From contig NZ_JACVOS010000012.1 in NCBI RefSeq assembly GCF_018882335.1, forward strand, positions 1 through 64,000: a stretch of 64,000 nucleotides of DNA, given 5' to 3'. A program made the translations under genes and the position numbers. The notes under the pieces are model-generated. The model saw nothing but the letters and a program-made list of their open reading frames with translations, searched no databases and had not been told where the DNA came from. Positions 45,037-54,850 of the stretch are shown here, piece after piece. The stretch's first letter is position 1. Every line of letters begins with the position of its first letter. The DNA comes from Polynucleobacter sp. AM-25C3. GTDB lineage: Bacteria; Pseudomonadota; Gammaproteobacteria; Burkholderiales; Burkholderiaceae.

Positions 45037-45948
45037 ATGAGCACACCTTCTTACTTAACTATTTCACAGACCGTGGGTAATACACCCTTGGTTCGCTTGC
45101 AACGCATTCCGGGTGCCGAGAACGATTCCAAAAATAATCTGATTTTAGGAAAGTTAGAAGGTAATAATCCAGCCGGGTCGGTGAAAGACCGACCTGCGCT
45201 GTCGATGATCCTGCGCGCACAAGAGCGTGGCGATATTAAACCTGGCGACACTCTGATTGAGGCCACCAGTGGCAATACTGGTATTGCTTTGGCAATGACT
45301 GCGGCCATGTTGGGTTACAAGATGGTTTTAGTGATGCCTGAAAATCAAAGTATTGAGCGTCGGCAAAGTATGGCTGCATATGGTGCGGAGCTAATTCTGA
45401 CGGCAGCCTCTGGTGGTATGGAGTTTGCTCGTGATTATGCATTGCAACTTCAAAAAGAAGGTCGCGGCAGATTGCTCGATCAGTTTGCCAATCCCGATAA
45501 CCCTCGCGCTCATATTGAAACTACTGGCCCAGAAATCTGGCGCGATACTGATGGGCAGGTCACCCACTTCATTTCGGCAATGGGCACTACCGGGACGATT
45601 ACTGGAGTCTCCACTTATCTGAAGTCCATGAATCCGGACATTCAGATTATTGGTGCACAACCAGAAGATGGTTCGCAGATCCCCGGTATTCGTAAATGGG
45701 CCCCTGAGTATTTGCCAAAGATTTATCAGGGCGACAAGGTTGACCGTATCGAGTACGTGTCTCAGGCAGATGCGGAAGAGATGGCCCGTCGTCTAGCTGC
45801 TGAAGAGGGTATCTTCTGCGGCATTTCAGCTGGTGGAGCCTTAGTGGTTGCCTTACGAATTGCTCGTCAAGTAGAAAATGCCACGATTGTCTTTATTGTG
45901 TGCGATCGTGGTGATCGCTATCTCTCCACCGGAGTATTTCCCGCATAA
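45037..45948 (+). CDS. cysM: Cysteine synthase B
   Basis: 303 residues, fold-type II PLP enzyme. The PLP lysine is in NPAGSVKDRPAL, and EATSGNTGIALAM binds substrate carboxylate. The length and RRLAAEEGIFCGISAGGA segment fit CysM, which accepts O-acetylserine with sulphide or thiosulphate. Convergent with the MltB-like gene, 20 bases apart, with no obvious terminator in between. Confidence 0.95.
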   Translation: MSTPSYLTISQTVGNTPLVRLQRIPGAENDSKNNLILGKLEGNNPAGSVKDRPALSMILRAQERGDIKPGDTLIEATSGNTGIALAMTAAMLGYKMVLVMPENQSIERRQSMAAYGAELILTAASGGMEFARDYALQLQKEGRGRLLDQFANPDNPRAHIETTGPEIWRDTDGQVTHFISAMGTTGTITGVSTYLKSMNPDIQIIGAQPEDGSQIPGIRKWAPEYLPKIYQGDKVDRIEYVSQADAEEMARRLAAEEGIFCGISAGGALVVALRIARQVENATIVFIVCDRGDRYLSTGVFPA

Positions 45949-45968
45949 GAATTTCAGATTCTAGCGAT

Positions 45969-47264
45969 TTAAGTCTGCCTTACCTTTTTCTTGGCAGTAG
46001 ATTTCTTGGGCTTCGCTTTGACTGGCTCAGTCGATTTGGTTTCTGACTTTACTTCTGACTTTGTTTCTTTAGTGTTTGCTTTGGTTGGAGCGACCGGTAC
46101 TACGCTTTGATTCTTATATCCCAGGGCTTCTGCGAACTCGGCAACACTTTGGGCATAAAAATAGCTGCGGTTGTATTGCACAATCGTCAGGAAGTTGTTT
46201 AGGCCTACTACGTAGCGCACTTGATCATTCCCATCTTTGTCGGGGTAAGGAAGGTCAACGATGAGTGCTTTGCTTTGCGGCTCAACACCGCCCACTTGAA
46301 GGTCGCCTTGCGCCTTAGTCAAAATCCCTTTTTCATTGAGCTCTTGAATGGTGTACTTCAGTTGAGGCTCACCATCAGCTAATGCCTTAGCTTCGCTGAT
46401 AGCCGTTTCCTGTACGGGGAAGTAAATCGGCATACCTGGCTGCCAGCCATGCTTTCTCATAAAGTTGGCAACACTGGCGATGGCATCTTTAGGGCTTTGT
46501 TTTAGGTCGATGCGACCATCCCCATCCCCATCCACTGCAAAACTACGAATGCTACTGGGCATAAATTGGGGTAATCCAATGGCGCCAGCATAGGAGCTGT
46601 TTTGATTCAGGCAGGCGTTAAAGCGGGCCTGGTTCAAGCCTTGACTGCTATTTTTAGCTGGCAGAGTCCCGCCGCCTTCGGACCAACACATGAGGATTAA
46701 CTCCCGCAGCTGATCCTGAAATAGCTTTTCGCGACTCGCTTTATTGGGTGTATCTGGGTAGCTAAATGCAAGGGTGCTTAGTACGTCCTTTACCCGAAAG
46801 CTCCCAGTTTGGCGTCCATAGATGGTTTCGATCCCAATGATGGCCACAATTACCTCGGCCGGTACTCCAGATTCTTGCTCAACTTTGTTCAGGAATGCCT
46901 GGTTTTGCTCCCAAAAGGCTTTGCCAGCCTGAAGACGAATCGGCTCAATAAAGCGCTTGCGATAGGCAACCCAATTCTTTTTAAAGCTACCCGATGGGGG
47001 TAACACCAATTTGCGTATGGAAGGAATCGTTTTAGCATCTAGGAAGCTGGCTTCAAGCGTTGCCTGGGGGATTTCTTGGGTTTGAGCAATTTGGCTTATT
47101 AGCTGGTTTAGGTTCTGGCTAATTCGGGCTTCTGTAGCGGCATCCTCAGACTGGTTTACGATAGTCTCCGTAGGGCTAACTTGTTGTGTGGGGATGCTAG
47201 AGCAGGCGCCCAGAAGTAGCACGATGAATAGTGTGGCAGCAAGGTAGGAGACGCGAAAATTCAT
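45969..47264 (-). CDS. mltB: MltB-family membrane-bound lytic murein transglycosylase
   Basis: 431 residues. A lipobox LLGAC places the lipidated cysteine at C21. The SLT-2 domain contains AIIGIETIYGR with the catalytic Glu, ALSTLAFSYPDTP and AIGLPQFMPSSIR. The C-terminal 40 residues are a Lys/Thr/Glu-rich tail. Cleaves peptidoglycan glycan strands with 1,6-anhydro product formation at the outer membrane. Symbol given at family level; MltB versus a related soluble form is not certain. Confidence 0.88.
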   Translation of the reverse strand: MNFRVSYLAATLFIVLLLGACSSIPTQQVSPTETIVNQSEDAATEARISQNLNQLISQIAQTQEIPQATLEASFLDAKTIPSIRKLVLPPSGSFKKNWVAYRKRFIEPIRLQAGKAFWEQNQAFLNKVEQESGVPAEVIVAIIGIETIYGRQTGSFRVKDVLSTLAFSYPDTPNKASREKLFQDQLRELILMCWSEGGGTLPAKNSSQGLNQARFNACLNQNSSYAGAIGLPQFMPSSIRSFAVDGDGDGRIDLKQSPKDAIASVANFMRKHGWQPGMPIYFPVQETAISEAKALADGEPQLKYTIQELNEKGILTKAQGDLQVGGVEPQSKALIVDLPYPDKDGNDQVRYVVGLNNFLTIVQYNRSYFYAQSVAEFAEALGYKNQSVVPVAPTKANTKETKSEVKSETKSTEPVKAKPKKSTAKKKVRQT

Positions 47265-47347
47265 GGATAAGAAAATGGGTTTTTGAGAGGTTGACGGGTT
47301 TTATTAAATTATAAAAATTACAGTTTTGCTATTGAGGATTTCTAGTA

Positions 47348-48268
47348 ATGACAACAGGATACATAACTCATCCAGATTTTTTAAAACATGAGATGGGCAG
47401 CCACCATCCCGAGTGCCCAGAGCGTATTCAGGCAATTAATGATCAGTTAATTAGAAGCGGCATCGACCGCTTCTTGCACCATTTGGACGCGCCATTAGCA
47501 ACCGAGGAGCAACTAGAGTTGGTTCACAGCCCAGAGCATATTGCCTTTGTGAAAGAACGCTCACCAGCTAGTGGTTATTTCATGCTCGATGGCGATACCA
47601 TTATGAACCCCCATACTTGGAGCGCCGCTCTTCGTGCGGCGGGCGCGGCCATCGCTGGTGTTGATGCGGTAATGAGGGGTGAGGTCGAGAATGTATTTTG
47701 TGCCATTCGTCCACCGGGCCACCATGCTGAGCCAAATCGCTCAATGGGATTTTGTATTTTTGACAATGTCGCCGTAGCAGCGCGATATGCGATCGAGACA
47801 TACGGCATCGAGCGTGTGGCCATCATCGATTTTGATGTCCATCACGGCAACGGGACTGAGGCGGCATTTTTCAATGATCCCAACGTGCTTATGTGCAGCT
47901 TCTTTCAGCATCCGTTTTATCCGTATAGTGGATTAGATGGAGCAAATAATATGGTGAACGTCCCGCTTCCAGCATCTACACGCGGTGATGTTGTACGCTC
48001 CACAGTAGAGGAGCAGTGGTTACCACGTTTGCGTGATTTTGAGCCACAACTCATCATCATCTCCGCAGGGTTTGATGCCCATCGTGAGGATGACTTGGGG
48101 CAAATGGGTTTAGTTGAGGATGACTATGCTTGGATTACTAGGCAGCTCAAGGTCATTGCAAACCAATATGCCCAGGGCCGTATCGTTAGTTGTCTAGAGG
48201 GTGGTTACAACCTTTCTGCTTTAGGCCGTAGTGTGGTGGCGCACGTTAAGGCGCTTGCCGACATTTAA
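47348..48268 (+). CDS. Histone deacetylase-family metal-dependent amidohydrolase
   Basis: 306 residues. The active site shows RPPGHHAEP (H125, H126), IDFDVHHGNG (D163 and H165, zinc ligands) and SAGFDAHRED (third ligand). Bacterial members act on acetylpolyamines, acetoin-related or other acylated small molecules; the substrate is unknown here. It lies 48 bases upstream of an acyl-CoA synthetase in the same direction, as commonly seen in betaproteobacteria, and likely belongs to the acyl-CoA unit. Confidence 0.9.
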   Translation: MTTGYITHPDFLKHEMGSHHPECPERIQAINDQLIRSGIDRFLHHLDAPLATEEQLELVHSPEHIAFVKERSPASGYFMLDGDTIMNPHTWSAALRAAGAAIAGVDAVMRGEVENVFCAIRPPGHHAEPNRSMGFCIFDNVAVAARYAIETYGIERVAIIDFDVHHGNGTEAAFFNDPNVLMCSFFQHPFYPYSGLDGANNMVNVPLPASTRGDVVRSTVEEQWLPRLRDFEPQLIIISAGFDAHREDDLGQMGLVEDDYAWITRQLKVIANQYAQGRIVSCLEGGYNLSALGRSVVAHVKALADI

Positions 48269-48316
48269 GCGCAATGAGAAATCCCGATTTAAAAAAGATG
48301 AATACTTAAGGAATAC

Positions 48317-49969
48317 ATGACCAATATTTTTGAGCAGGGTTTAGAGCGTAACCCCGCAAACTTCACTCCGATTACTCCACTGTTGTTTCTTGAGCGGTCG
48401 GCTGAGGTTTATCCGGATCGGCTGGCGATCGTTCATGGCAAGCTGCGTCAGACTTGGGGTCAGACTTATGAGCGTTGCCGTCGCTTAGCGAGCGCCTTGC
48501 AACAACATGGCATTGGACTGGGTGATACGGTGGCTGTGATGTTGCCCAATACGCCGCCCATGGTTGAGGCCCACTTCGGTATTCCAATGGCTGGGGCGGT
48601 ATTGAATGCTTTAAATACGCGCCTTGATCCGGAGTCAGTTGCCTTCATGCTAAATCATGGCGAGGCAAAAGTCGTGATCGTGGATCCTGAGTTTTCCGCG
48701 GTGATGAAAAAGGCCCTCGAGATTGCGAAAAAAGAAAGTGGTCGTGAGTTCTTAGTCATTGATGTTGAAGAAAAAGAGTTTGATGTTCCTGGTGAAAAGC
48801 TGGGTAAGTTGACTTATGAAAAACTCTTGGCCGAAGGCGATCCACAGTTTGCTTGGCAGGTCCCGGCAGATGAGTGGCAAGCCATTTGCTTGAACTACAC
48901 CTCAGGCACAACTGGCAACCCCAAAGGGGTGGTGTATCACCATCGTGGCGCTGCCATTAATGCCGTGTCCAATATTTTGGATTGGGATATTAATAAGCAC
49001 CCAATCTATCTATGGACGCTTCCGATGTTCCATTGCAATGGCTGGTGTTTCCCATGGACGATAGCGGCCCGTGCCGGTATTAATGTCTGCCTGCGTCGCG
49101 TTGATGCTCAGCATATTTTTGCCGCCATTAAAGATCATGGGGTTACGCATTACTGCGCAGCCCCGATTGTGCACAACCTATTGGTTAATGCCCCTGATGA
49201 ATTAAAAGAAGGTGTACCTAGTGGTGTAAAAGGGTTGATCGCAGGCGCTGCACCTCCAGCATCCATCATCGAAGGTATGGAAAAGTTAGGTTTTGATTTG
49301 ACCCACGTCTATGGCTTAACGGAGGTCTACGGGCCTGCAGCCGTTTGTGTAAAGCAAGATGAGTGGAATGACCTTGATATTGGCGAGAGAGCTCGTCTTA
49401 ATGCACGTCAAGGTGTTCGCTATCACATGCAACAGGCGATTGCTGTTCTTGACCCTGAAACCCTCGAGCCAGTTCCCGCTGATGGTGAGACTATGGGTGA
49501 GATTATGTTCAGGGGCAATATCGCCATGAAGGGCTACCTTAAGAATGAGAAGGCGACCAAAGAGGCGTTTGAGGGAGGCTGGTTCCATTCGGGGGACTTG
49601 GCTGTAATGAATCCCGATGGCTATGTGAAGATGAAGGATCGTAGTAAAGACATCATCATTTCTGGTGGTGAAAATATTTCCTCGGTCGAAGTAGAGGATG
49701 TGCTTTATCGTCATCCCGCTGTGATTGCAGCAGCAGTGGTTGCCAAGCCTGATCCTAAGTGGGGTGAGACGCCATGCGCCTTTCTGGAGATCAAGCCGGG
49801 CATGGAAGTCACGCCAGCCGACATCATCGCCCATTGCAAGCAACATCTGGCTGGATTTAAGGTGCCCAGGGCGATTGTCTTCTGTGAGCTGCCAAAGACT
49901 TCTACTGGCAAGATCCAAAAATTTGAACTTCGCAAGCAGGCTGGTTCCGCTTCAGCAATCGACGTTTAG
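48317..49969 (+). CDS. Acyl-CoA synthetase, DmdB-like subfamily
   Basis: 550 residues, ANL adenylating enzyme. Motifs in order are YTSGTTGNPKGV (P-loop), YGLTEVYGP, GGWFHSGDLA and KDRSKDIIISGGENISS, ending with the TGKIQKFELR lysine loop. The stretch LPMFHCNGWCFPW is typical of medium-chain and 3-methylmercaptopropionyl-CoA ligases (DmdB). AAGGAA precedes the start. The neighbours EtfBA and a DmdC-size acyl-CoA dehydrogenase make a route for activation then oxidation of an acyl acid. Medium-chain fatty acid versus methylmercaptopropionate cannot be resolved from sequence alone. Confidence 0.88.
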   Translation: MTNIFEQGLERNPANFTPITPLLFLERSAEVYPDRLAIVHGKLRQTWGQTYERCRRLASALQQHGIGLGDTVAVMLPNTPPMVEAHFGIPMAGAVLNALNTRLDPESVAFMLNHGEAKVVIVDPEFSAVMKKALEIAKKESGREFLVIDVEEKEFDVPGEKLGKLTYEKLLAEGDPQFAWQVPADEWQAICLNYTSGTTGNPKGVVYHHRGAAINAVSNILDWDINKHPIYLWTLPMFHCNGWCFPWTIAARAGINVCLRRVDAQHIFAAIKDHGVTHYCAAPIVHNLLVNAPDELKEGVPSGVKGLIAGAAPPASIIEGMEKLGFDLTHVYGLTEVYGPAAVCVKQDEWNDLDIGERARLNARQGVRYHMQQAIAVLDPETLEPVPADGETMGEIMFRGNIAMKGYLKNEKATKEAFEGGWFHSGDLAVMNPDGYVKMKDRSKDIIISGGENISSVEVEDVLYRHPAVIAAAVVAKPDPKWGETPCAFLEIKPGMEVTPADIIAHCKQHLAGFKVPRAIVFCELPKTSTGKIQKFELRKQAGSASAIDV

Positions 49970-50027
49970 ATCAAGATAGCCCTAGACAGATAAAATAGAA
50001 AAGTTACTCAAAAATAGAGAATCAAGA

Positions 50028-50777
50028 ATGAAAATCTTAGTAGCGGTAAAACGCGTCGTTGATTACAACGTTAAAATTCGCGTGAAGTCAGATAACTCTG
50101 GCGTTGATCTAGCCAACGTCAAAATGAGCATGAACCCATTTGATGAGATCGCCATAGAAGAGGCGGTTCGCTTAAAAGAAGCGGGTGTTGCTACTGAAGT
50201 GGTGGTGGTTTCTGCTGGTCCTGCGCAATGCCAAGAAACGCTTCGTACTGCTTTAGCCATTGGCGCTGATCGCGCTATTCTGGTAGAGACCGACGCAGAA
50301 TTACAGCCCCTGGCTGTTGCCAAAATTCTCAAAGCGCTCTCTGAAAAAGAGCAGGCGCAGATCGTGATCCTGGGTAAGCAGGCGATTGATGACGATAGCA
50401 ATCAGACTGGTCAGATGTTGGCTAGCCTGATGGATATCCCACAGGCGACTTTTGCTTCTAAGGTAGTCGTTGCTGACGGCAAGGCCAGTGTGACTCGTGA
50501 GGTGGATGGTGGTTTGGAAACTATCGCCATTACATTGCCCGCAGTCATCACAACAGACTTGCGTTTGAATGAGCCGCGTTATGTGACCTTACCCAACATC
50601 ATGAAGGCCAAGAAGAAAACTCTTGAAGTAGTAAAGCCTGAAGAGCTTGGTGTTGACATTGCCCCACACCTCAAAACCCTCAAAGTAGAAGAGCCGCCGA
50701 AGCGCTCAGCTGGTGTGATGGTGGCCGATGTAGCCGCTCTGGTAGAAAAACTTAAAAATGAAGCGAAGGTGATTTAA
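50028..50777 (+). CDS. etfB: Electron transfer flavoprotein beta subunit
   Basis: 249 residues. The start [19 protein letters not shown] and AMP-binding core [13 protein letters not shown] are those of EtfB, and [16 protein letters not shown] is a signature. Accepts electrons from acyl-CoA dehydrogenases and, with EtfA, passes them to ETF-ubiquinone oxidoreductase. Directly abuts etfA with no gap. Confidence 0.97.
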   Translation: MKILVAVKRVVDYNVKIRVKSDNSGVDLANVKMSMNPFDEIAIEEAVRLKEAGVATEVVVVSAGPAQCQETLRTALAIGADRAILVETDAELQPLAVAKILKALSEKEQAQIVILGKQAIDDDSNQTGQMLASLMDIPQATFASKVVVADGKASVTREVDGGLETIAITLPAVITTDLRLNEPRYVTLPNIMKAKKKTLEVVKPEELGVDIAPHLKTLKVEEPPKRSAGVMVADVAALVEKLKNEAKVI

Positions 50778-51722
50778 ATGGCCGCACTTGTTATTGCTGA
50801 ACACGACAATCATTCTTTAAAGGCCGCTACGCTCAATGCGGTAGCTGCTGCTCTGCAGTGCTCTGCTGAGGTCGACATTCTGGTTGCTGGTAGTGGCGCT
50901 GATGCAGTTGCCACCGCAGCGAGTCAAATTGCCGGCATTCGCAAAGTGATTCAGGTAGATGACCCAAGCTTGGCAGACCAATTAGCCGAACCTTTGGCCG
51001 CTCAAATCCTCTCCATTACTAGTGGCTATAGCCATGTATTGGCCCCAGCAACTGCGAATGGTAAGAATGTACTTCCACGCGTTGCGGCTAAGTTAGACGT
51101 AGCTCAGTTATCTGACATTACTAAGGTCATTAGTGAGGATACTTTTGAGCGTCCAATTTACGCAGGTAATGCGATTGCTACTGTGCAATCAAGCGATCCT
51201 GTAAAAGTCATTACCGTTCGTACCACCGGCTTTGATCCTGTTGCCGCAAGTGGTGGCTCTGCCGCTGTTGAAAAACAATCTGTTGCGCAAGCTGTAGGCA
51301 ATTCTGCTTCATCTTCTTTTGTAGGGCGCGAGCTCACTAAATCAGACCGCCCAGAATTGACTGCCGCCAAAATTATCGTATCCGGTGGTCGCGGTCTAGG
51401 TTCTGGCGAAAAATATCAAGAGATTATTGTGCCCCTGGCTGATAAGTTGGGCGCAGCCTTAGGTGCATCACGCGCTGCAGTGGATGCTGGCTATGTACCC
51501 AATGACTATCAAGTGGGTCAAACTGGCAAAATTGTTGCTCCACAACTCTATGTGGCGGTTGGTATCTCTGGTGCGATCCAGCACTTGGCAGGTATGAAAG
51601 ACTCTAAAGTCATCGTAGCAATTAATAAAGATCCAGAAGCGCCCATCTTTAGCGTGGCTGACTATGGCTTAGTCGCCGATTTAAATACTGCCGTTCCCGA
51701 ATTAATTAATTTACTTCCTTAA
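50778..51722 (+). CDS. etfA: Electron transfer flavoprotein alpha subunit
   Basis: 314 residues. The C-terminal FAD domain has [33 protein letters not shown] and [10 protein letters not shown], all family signatures. Begins at the base after the etfB stop, so translation is coupled. Followed after 36 bases by the acyl-CoA dehydrogenase it probably serves. Confidence 0.97.
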   Translation: MAALVIAEHDNHSLKAATLNAVAAALQCSAEVDILVAGSGADAVATAASQIAGIRKVIQVDDPSLADQLAEPLAAQILSITSGYSHVLAPATANGKNVLPRVAAKLDVAQLSDITKVISEDTFERPIYAGNAIATVQSSDPVKVITVRTTGFDPVAASGGSAAVEKQSVAQAVGNSASSSFVGRELTKSDRPELTAAKIIVSGGRGLGSGEKYQEIIVPLADKLGAALGASRAAVDAGYVPNDYQVGQTGKIVAPQLYVAVGISGAIQHLAGMKDSKVIVAINKDPEAPIFSVADYGLVADLNTAVPELINLLP

Positions 51723-51758
51723 GCCCTTTATTACCCTCGACTGATTGATAGGAGTTTT

Positions 51759-53546
51759 ATGCCATACGTAGCCCCAGTGAAAGACATGCTGTTTGTGATG
51801 AACGAATTAGCGGGGTTATCTGAGGTTGTCTCCTATCCTTCCTATGCAGAGGCAGGCGCCGATGTGGATTTGGCGCCAGCGATTTTGGAAGAGTCCGCTA
51901 AATTTAATCAAGATGTTGTGGCCCCACTCAATTGGCCTGGTGATCAGAATCCCAGTTCACTAAAGGATGGTGTTGTAACTACTACTCCGGGCTTTAAAGA
52001 GGCCTTTGAGCAGTTTGCTGCGGCCGGTTGGCAAGGCGTTGTGCATCCCGCAGAATTCGGTGGTCAAGGCTTACCAAAACTCATTGCTACTGCTTGTTTT
52101 GAGATGGTTCACTCAGCAAGCCTTTCTTTTGCCTTATGCCCGATGTTGACTGATGGGGCGATTGAAGCCTTGTTGACTGCAGCCAGCCCTGAGTTACAAG
52201 AGCGTTATGTTCCCAAGATGATTTCTGGTGAGTGGACTGGTTCAATGTGCCTCACTGAGCCTCAAGCTGGTTCAGACTTGTCGATGGTGCGTTCCCGTGC
52301 TGTTCCTGAAGGTGATGGCACATACAAAATTTTTGGCACCAAGATCTATATCACTTATGGTGAGCACGACATGGCAAAAAATATTGTCCATCTCGTGTTG
52401 GCTAGAACACCGGATGCGCCAGAAGGCGTGAAGGGCATTTCTTTATTTGTGGTGCCCAAGTTCTTGGTCAATGCGGACGGCTCTTTGGGTGAGCGCAACG
52501 ATGTTCACTGCGTCTCTATCGAGCATAAGTTGGGCATTAAGGCTAGCCCTACCGCAGTGTTGCAATTTGGTGATCATGGTGGCGCAATCGGCTACTTGGT
52601 CGGCGAAGAAAATCGTGGCCTGGAATACATGTTTGTCATGATGAATGCTGCCCGATTTGCGGTGGGCATGCAAGGCATCGCAGTAGCAGAGCGCGCATAC
52701 CAAAAAGCAGTTCAGTATGCAAAAGATCGCGTACAAAGTCGTGATCTTGCTGGTTCTCCAGGCCCTGTAGCAATCATTCATCAGCCAGATGTCAAGCGGA
52801 TGCTGATGACGATGCGTGGCTACATTGAGGCATCTAGATCTTTGGCTTATTACGCTGCTGCAGCCTATGATGCACAGCATGCTTCTCCTGATGAAGCTGC
52901 GCGCAAACAGAATCAAGCGGTATATGAGTTCCTAGTGCCGATTGTGAAGGGCTTCTCCACTGAGATGTCAATTGAGGTTGCGAGTTTGGGTGTTCAGGTT
53001 CATGGTGGCATGGGCTTCATTGAAGAGACGGGTGTCGCGCAATACTATCGTGATGCCCGTATTCTGACGATCTATGAAGGCACAACAGCCATTCAGGCAA
53101 ATGATTTGATTGGCAGAAAAACAGTACGTGATGGTGGCGTAACTGCAAAAGCGTTTGCAGAAAAGATCATGCAAACTGAAACAGATTTGGCAAGCAGTGG
53201 CACTGCTGATGCAAAAGCAGTATTAAAGCAATTGACTGCGGCTCGCGAAGCGTTTGAATCTGCTGTTGCGTATATTGTGGCCAATGCCAAGACTGATATC
53301 AAGGCAGTGTATGCAGGCAGCTTTGCCTACTTGCGTTTATGTGGTTTGGTATTGGGTGCGTGGCAAATGGCCCGTGCCTTATTGGCTGCCCAAGAATTAC
53401 GCGCGGGGGACCCGAACTTCTTTGATGCCAAGATTGCTACTGCGCGTTTCTTTGCAGAAAACTTGTTACCGCAAGCTCAGGCTTTGGCAATCTCGATTCT
53501 AGAGAGCGGTCAATCTACAAATGCACTGACAGCGGAGCAGTTTTAA
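51759..53546 (+). CDS. Acyl-CoA dehydrogenase, long (DmdC-like) subfamily
   Basis: 595 residues, longer than the usual 380-400 by an N-terminal extension and a C-terminal extra domain. FAD and substrate signatures are MCLTEPQAGSDLS, VHGGMGFIEETG and ILTIYEGTTAIQANDL; the catalytic base is presumably the Glu in IYEGTT. The long form includes 3-methylmercaptopropionyl-CoA dehydrogenase (DmdC) and fatty acyl-CoA enzymes. TAGGAG precedes the ATG. Together with EtfBA and the DmdB-like ligase it forms one oxidation unit ended by a hairpin terminator. Confidence 0.9.
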   Translation: MPYVAPVKDMLFVMNELAGLSEVVSYPSYAEAGADVDLAPAILEESAKFNQDVVAPLNWPGDQNPSSLKDGVVTTTPGFKEAFEQFAAAGWQGVVHPAEFGGQGLPKLIATACFEMVHSASLSFALCPMLTDGAIEALLTAASPELQERYVPKMISGEWTGSMCLTEPQAGSDLSMVRSRAVPEGDGTYKIFGTKIYITYGEHDMAKNIVHLVLARTPDAPEGVKGISLFVVPKFLVNADGSLGERNDVHCVSIEHKLGIKASPTAVLQFGDHGGAIGYLVGEENRGLEYMFVMMNAARFAVGMQGIAVAERAYQKAVQYAKDRVQSRDLAGSPGPVAIIHQPDVKRMLMTMRGYIEASRSLAYYAAAAYDAQHASPDEAARKQNQAVYEFLVPIVKGFSTEMSIEVASLGVQVHGGMGFIEETGVAQYYRDARILTIYEGTTAIQANDLIGRKTVRDGGVTAKAFAEKIMQTETDLASSGTADAKAVLKQLTAAREAFESAVAYIVANAKTDIKAVYAGSFAYLRLCGLVLGAWQMARALLAAQELRAGDPNFFDAKIATARFFAENLLPQAQALAISILESGQSTNALTAEQF

Positions 53547-53572
53547 GATTTAAAAACTGTTGCTGCTCCTCC

Positions 53573-53605
53573 AAAAGCTATCTGCATTATTGGGATAGCT
53601 TTTTT
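53573..53605. terminator. Intrinsic terminator at the end of the acyl-CoA unit
   Basis: AAAAGCTATC and GATAGCTTTT pair around an 11-base loop with six T on the plus strand. It follows the acyl-CoA dehydrogenase by 26 bases and overlaps the last codons of the convergent membrane-protein gene (stop at 53587), so it may act on both. Confidence 0.82.
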
Positions 53606-54033
53606 GCTTCTAGCAATTGCGAGATAAAGAATTGCTCAAAAGCAATTGCTAGGAATGTCATCATCACACCCGCACCAAATACCAAAGAAAAAATCACCGT
53701 GAGCACGACCGGCCAGCCCGATCTGGTGGCGCGACTAGGATCTAATCTAGGATTAAATTGCGCATCCCATTTTTCATCAGGGCGCAAGCCGAAAGCGATG
53801 GTAGTTAACCAACTAGCTTCTAGTGTGATGAAGCCAAAAGTGATTAACACCCAACCCGGTGCAGAGTGGAAGTGCGTATCTTTGAGAATCAGCCAACCAG
53901 CGATTCCGCCGATGAAGGAAAAGAGTTGCGCCCAGCCCCAGAAGGACTTAAGGCCTTGCAAATAAAAACAATTCAAGCCAGTGCCAGGAAAAAATAATCC
54001 GAGGGAGCAGAACAGCAGTTTGTATTTTTTCAT
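53587..54033 (-). CDS. Membrane protein with TM2-like N-terminus
   Basis: 148 residues. The early FFPGTGLNCFYLQGLKSFWG segment resembles a TM2-domain turn, followed by hydrophobic stretches and a final long helix (VVLTVIFSLVFGAGVMMTFL). About four membrane segments are predicted. No function is known. It is 39 bases downstream of a META-domain lipoprotein in the same direction. Confidence 0.7.
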   Translation of the reverse strand: MKKYKLLFCSLGLFFPGTGLNCFYLQGLKSFWGWAQLFSFIGGIAGWLILKDTHFHSAPGWVLITFGFITLEASWLTTIAFGLRPDEKWDAQFNPRLDPSRATRSGWPVVLTVIFSLVFGAGVMMTFLAIAFEQFFISQLLEAKKLSQ

Positions 54034-54072
54034 TCAGGCTTTCGGTAATGAATATTGAATCAATCAAATAAT

Positions 54073-54597
54073 TTATTTTGCGGAATTACTTTTTTGCATA
54101 AAGCTGAGGACTTCACGATCGGCGCCAATCATGAGTAACTGATCGCCATTGCGCACAATCGTACGGTAATCATTTAATTCGTATAGGAAGTCATTCTCGA
54201 GTTCCATGCGTTGTGGTGTGCAGGCCATCTTGGTGCTGGTGATTTGATCAAGAGTAAAACCTCGGGCATCTTCGGTAATGCGTGCAGTAAAGCGATTGCA
54301 ACCCGTTGATCCGCTCATGCGCTCACCATCAACATCAAAAACTATTTGAATGGGGTTGCTGTTGTCACCTAGGGGGATTTGTCGAGTGCGAACCTCACCC
54401 CTAGCATTGGGCGCTAAATTCCAGCGAACCAGCTCCCACTTCGTGTTTCGGAACTCGCTACTAGGAGGGCTGGTTTTGGCAGTGCAGGGTGGAATGACAT
54501 TGGCGCAGCCCGTCAAAAAAGCTAAACCGAGACAAGAAAGAATGAGAAAAATGCGCTTTATAGGGCCTTTAAAGGGTCTAAAAATGGCGGTTTTCAT
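54073..54597 (-). CDS. META-domain (HslJ-like) lipoprotein
   Basis: 174 residues. The LAFLTGCAN segment is a lipobox with the lipidated Cys near residue 31. A META domain follows: TKWELVRWNLAPN, then SGSTGCNRFTARI and FTLDQITSTKMACTPQRMELE. These match HslJ/META proteins, outer-membrane-linked and implicated in stress resistance in some species. The exact role is unknown. The N-terminus is longer than usual and the start (54597) could be internal. Confidence 0.85.
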   Translation of the reverse strand: MKTAIFRPFKGPIKRIFLILSCLGLAFLTGCANVIPPCTAKTSPPSSEFRNTKWELVRWNLAPNARGEVRTRQIPLGDNSNPIQIVFDVDGERMSGSTGCNRFTARITEDARGFTLDQITSTKMACTPQRMELENDFLYELNDYRTIVRNGDQLLMIGADREVLSFMQKSNSAK

Positions 54598-54850
54598 GGG
54601 GATATTTCTGTAAGTTATTGTTTTTAATAATTATTTTATGAATTACTGGTTTCTATTCTACTGTTGAAGCTAAAAAGGTGCCCGCTTAAATAGGTGGATC
54701 AAGTAGAGGTTTTCGTCTAGAATATGAGGTTTTCCGCTATACCGTGCATTTGTTTTGTTCATTTGCTCAGTTAGCTGGAGCCCAAGATTTTGCAGTAATT
54801 TCATTGGGTTGTAATCAACCTGTTTTCATTTTAGATTTTAAGGAATAAGT
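54598..54850. other. Largest intergenic gap, upstream of rpsP
   Basis: 253 bases between the META lipoprotein (minus) and rpsP (plus). It must hold the promoters for both. A TAGAAT at about 54717-54722 resembles a -10 element but no good -35 is correctly spaced, so I do not call a promoter. TAAGGAATAAGT precedes the rpsP ATG as its ribosome site. No further gene, repeat or structured element was recognised. Confidence 0.5.

Noticed and set aside
49316-49918. 200-codon minus-strand frame
   Set aside because: It lies fully antisense to the acyl-CoA synthetase, whose motifs are intact, and its translation has no recognisable features.
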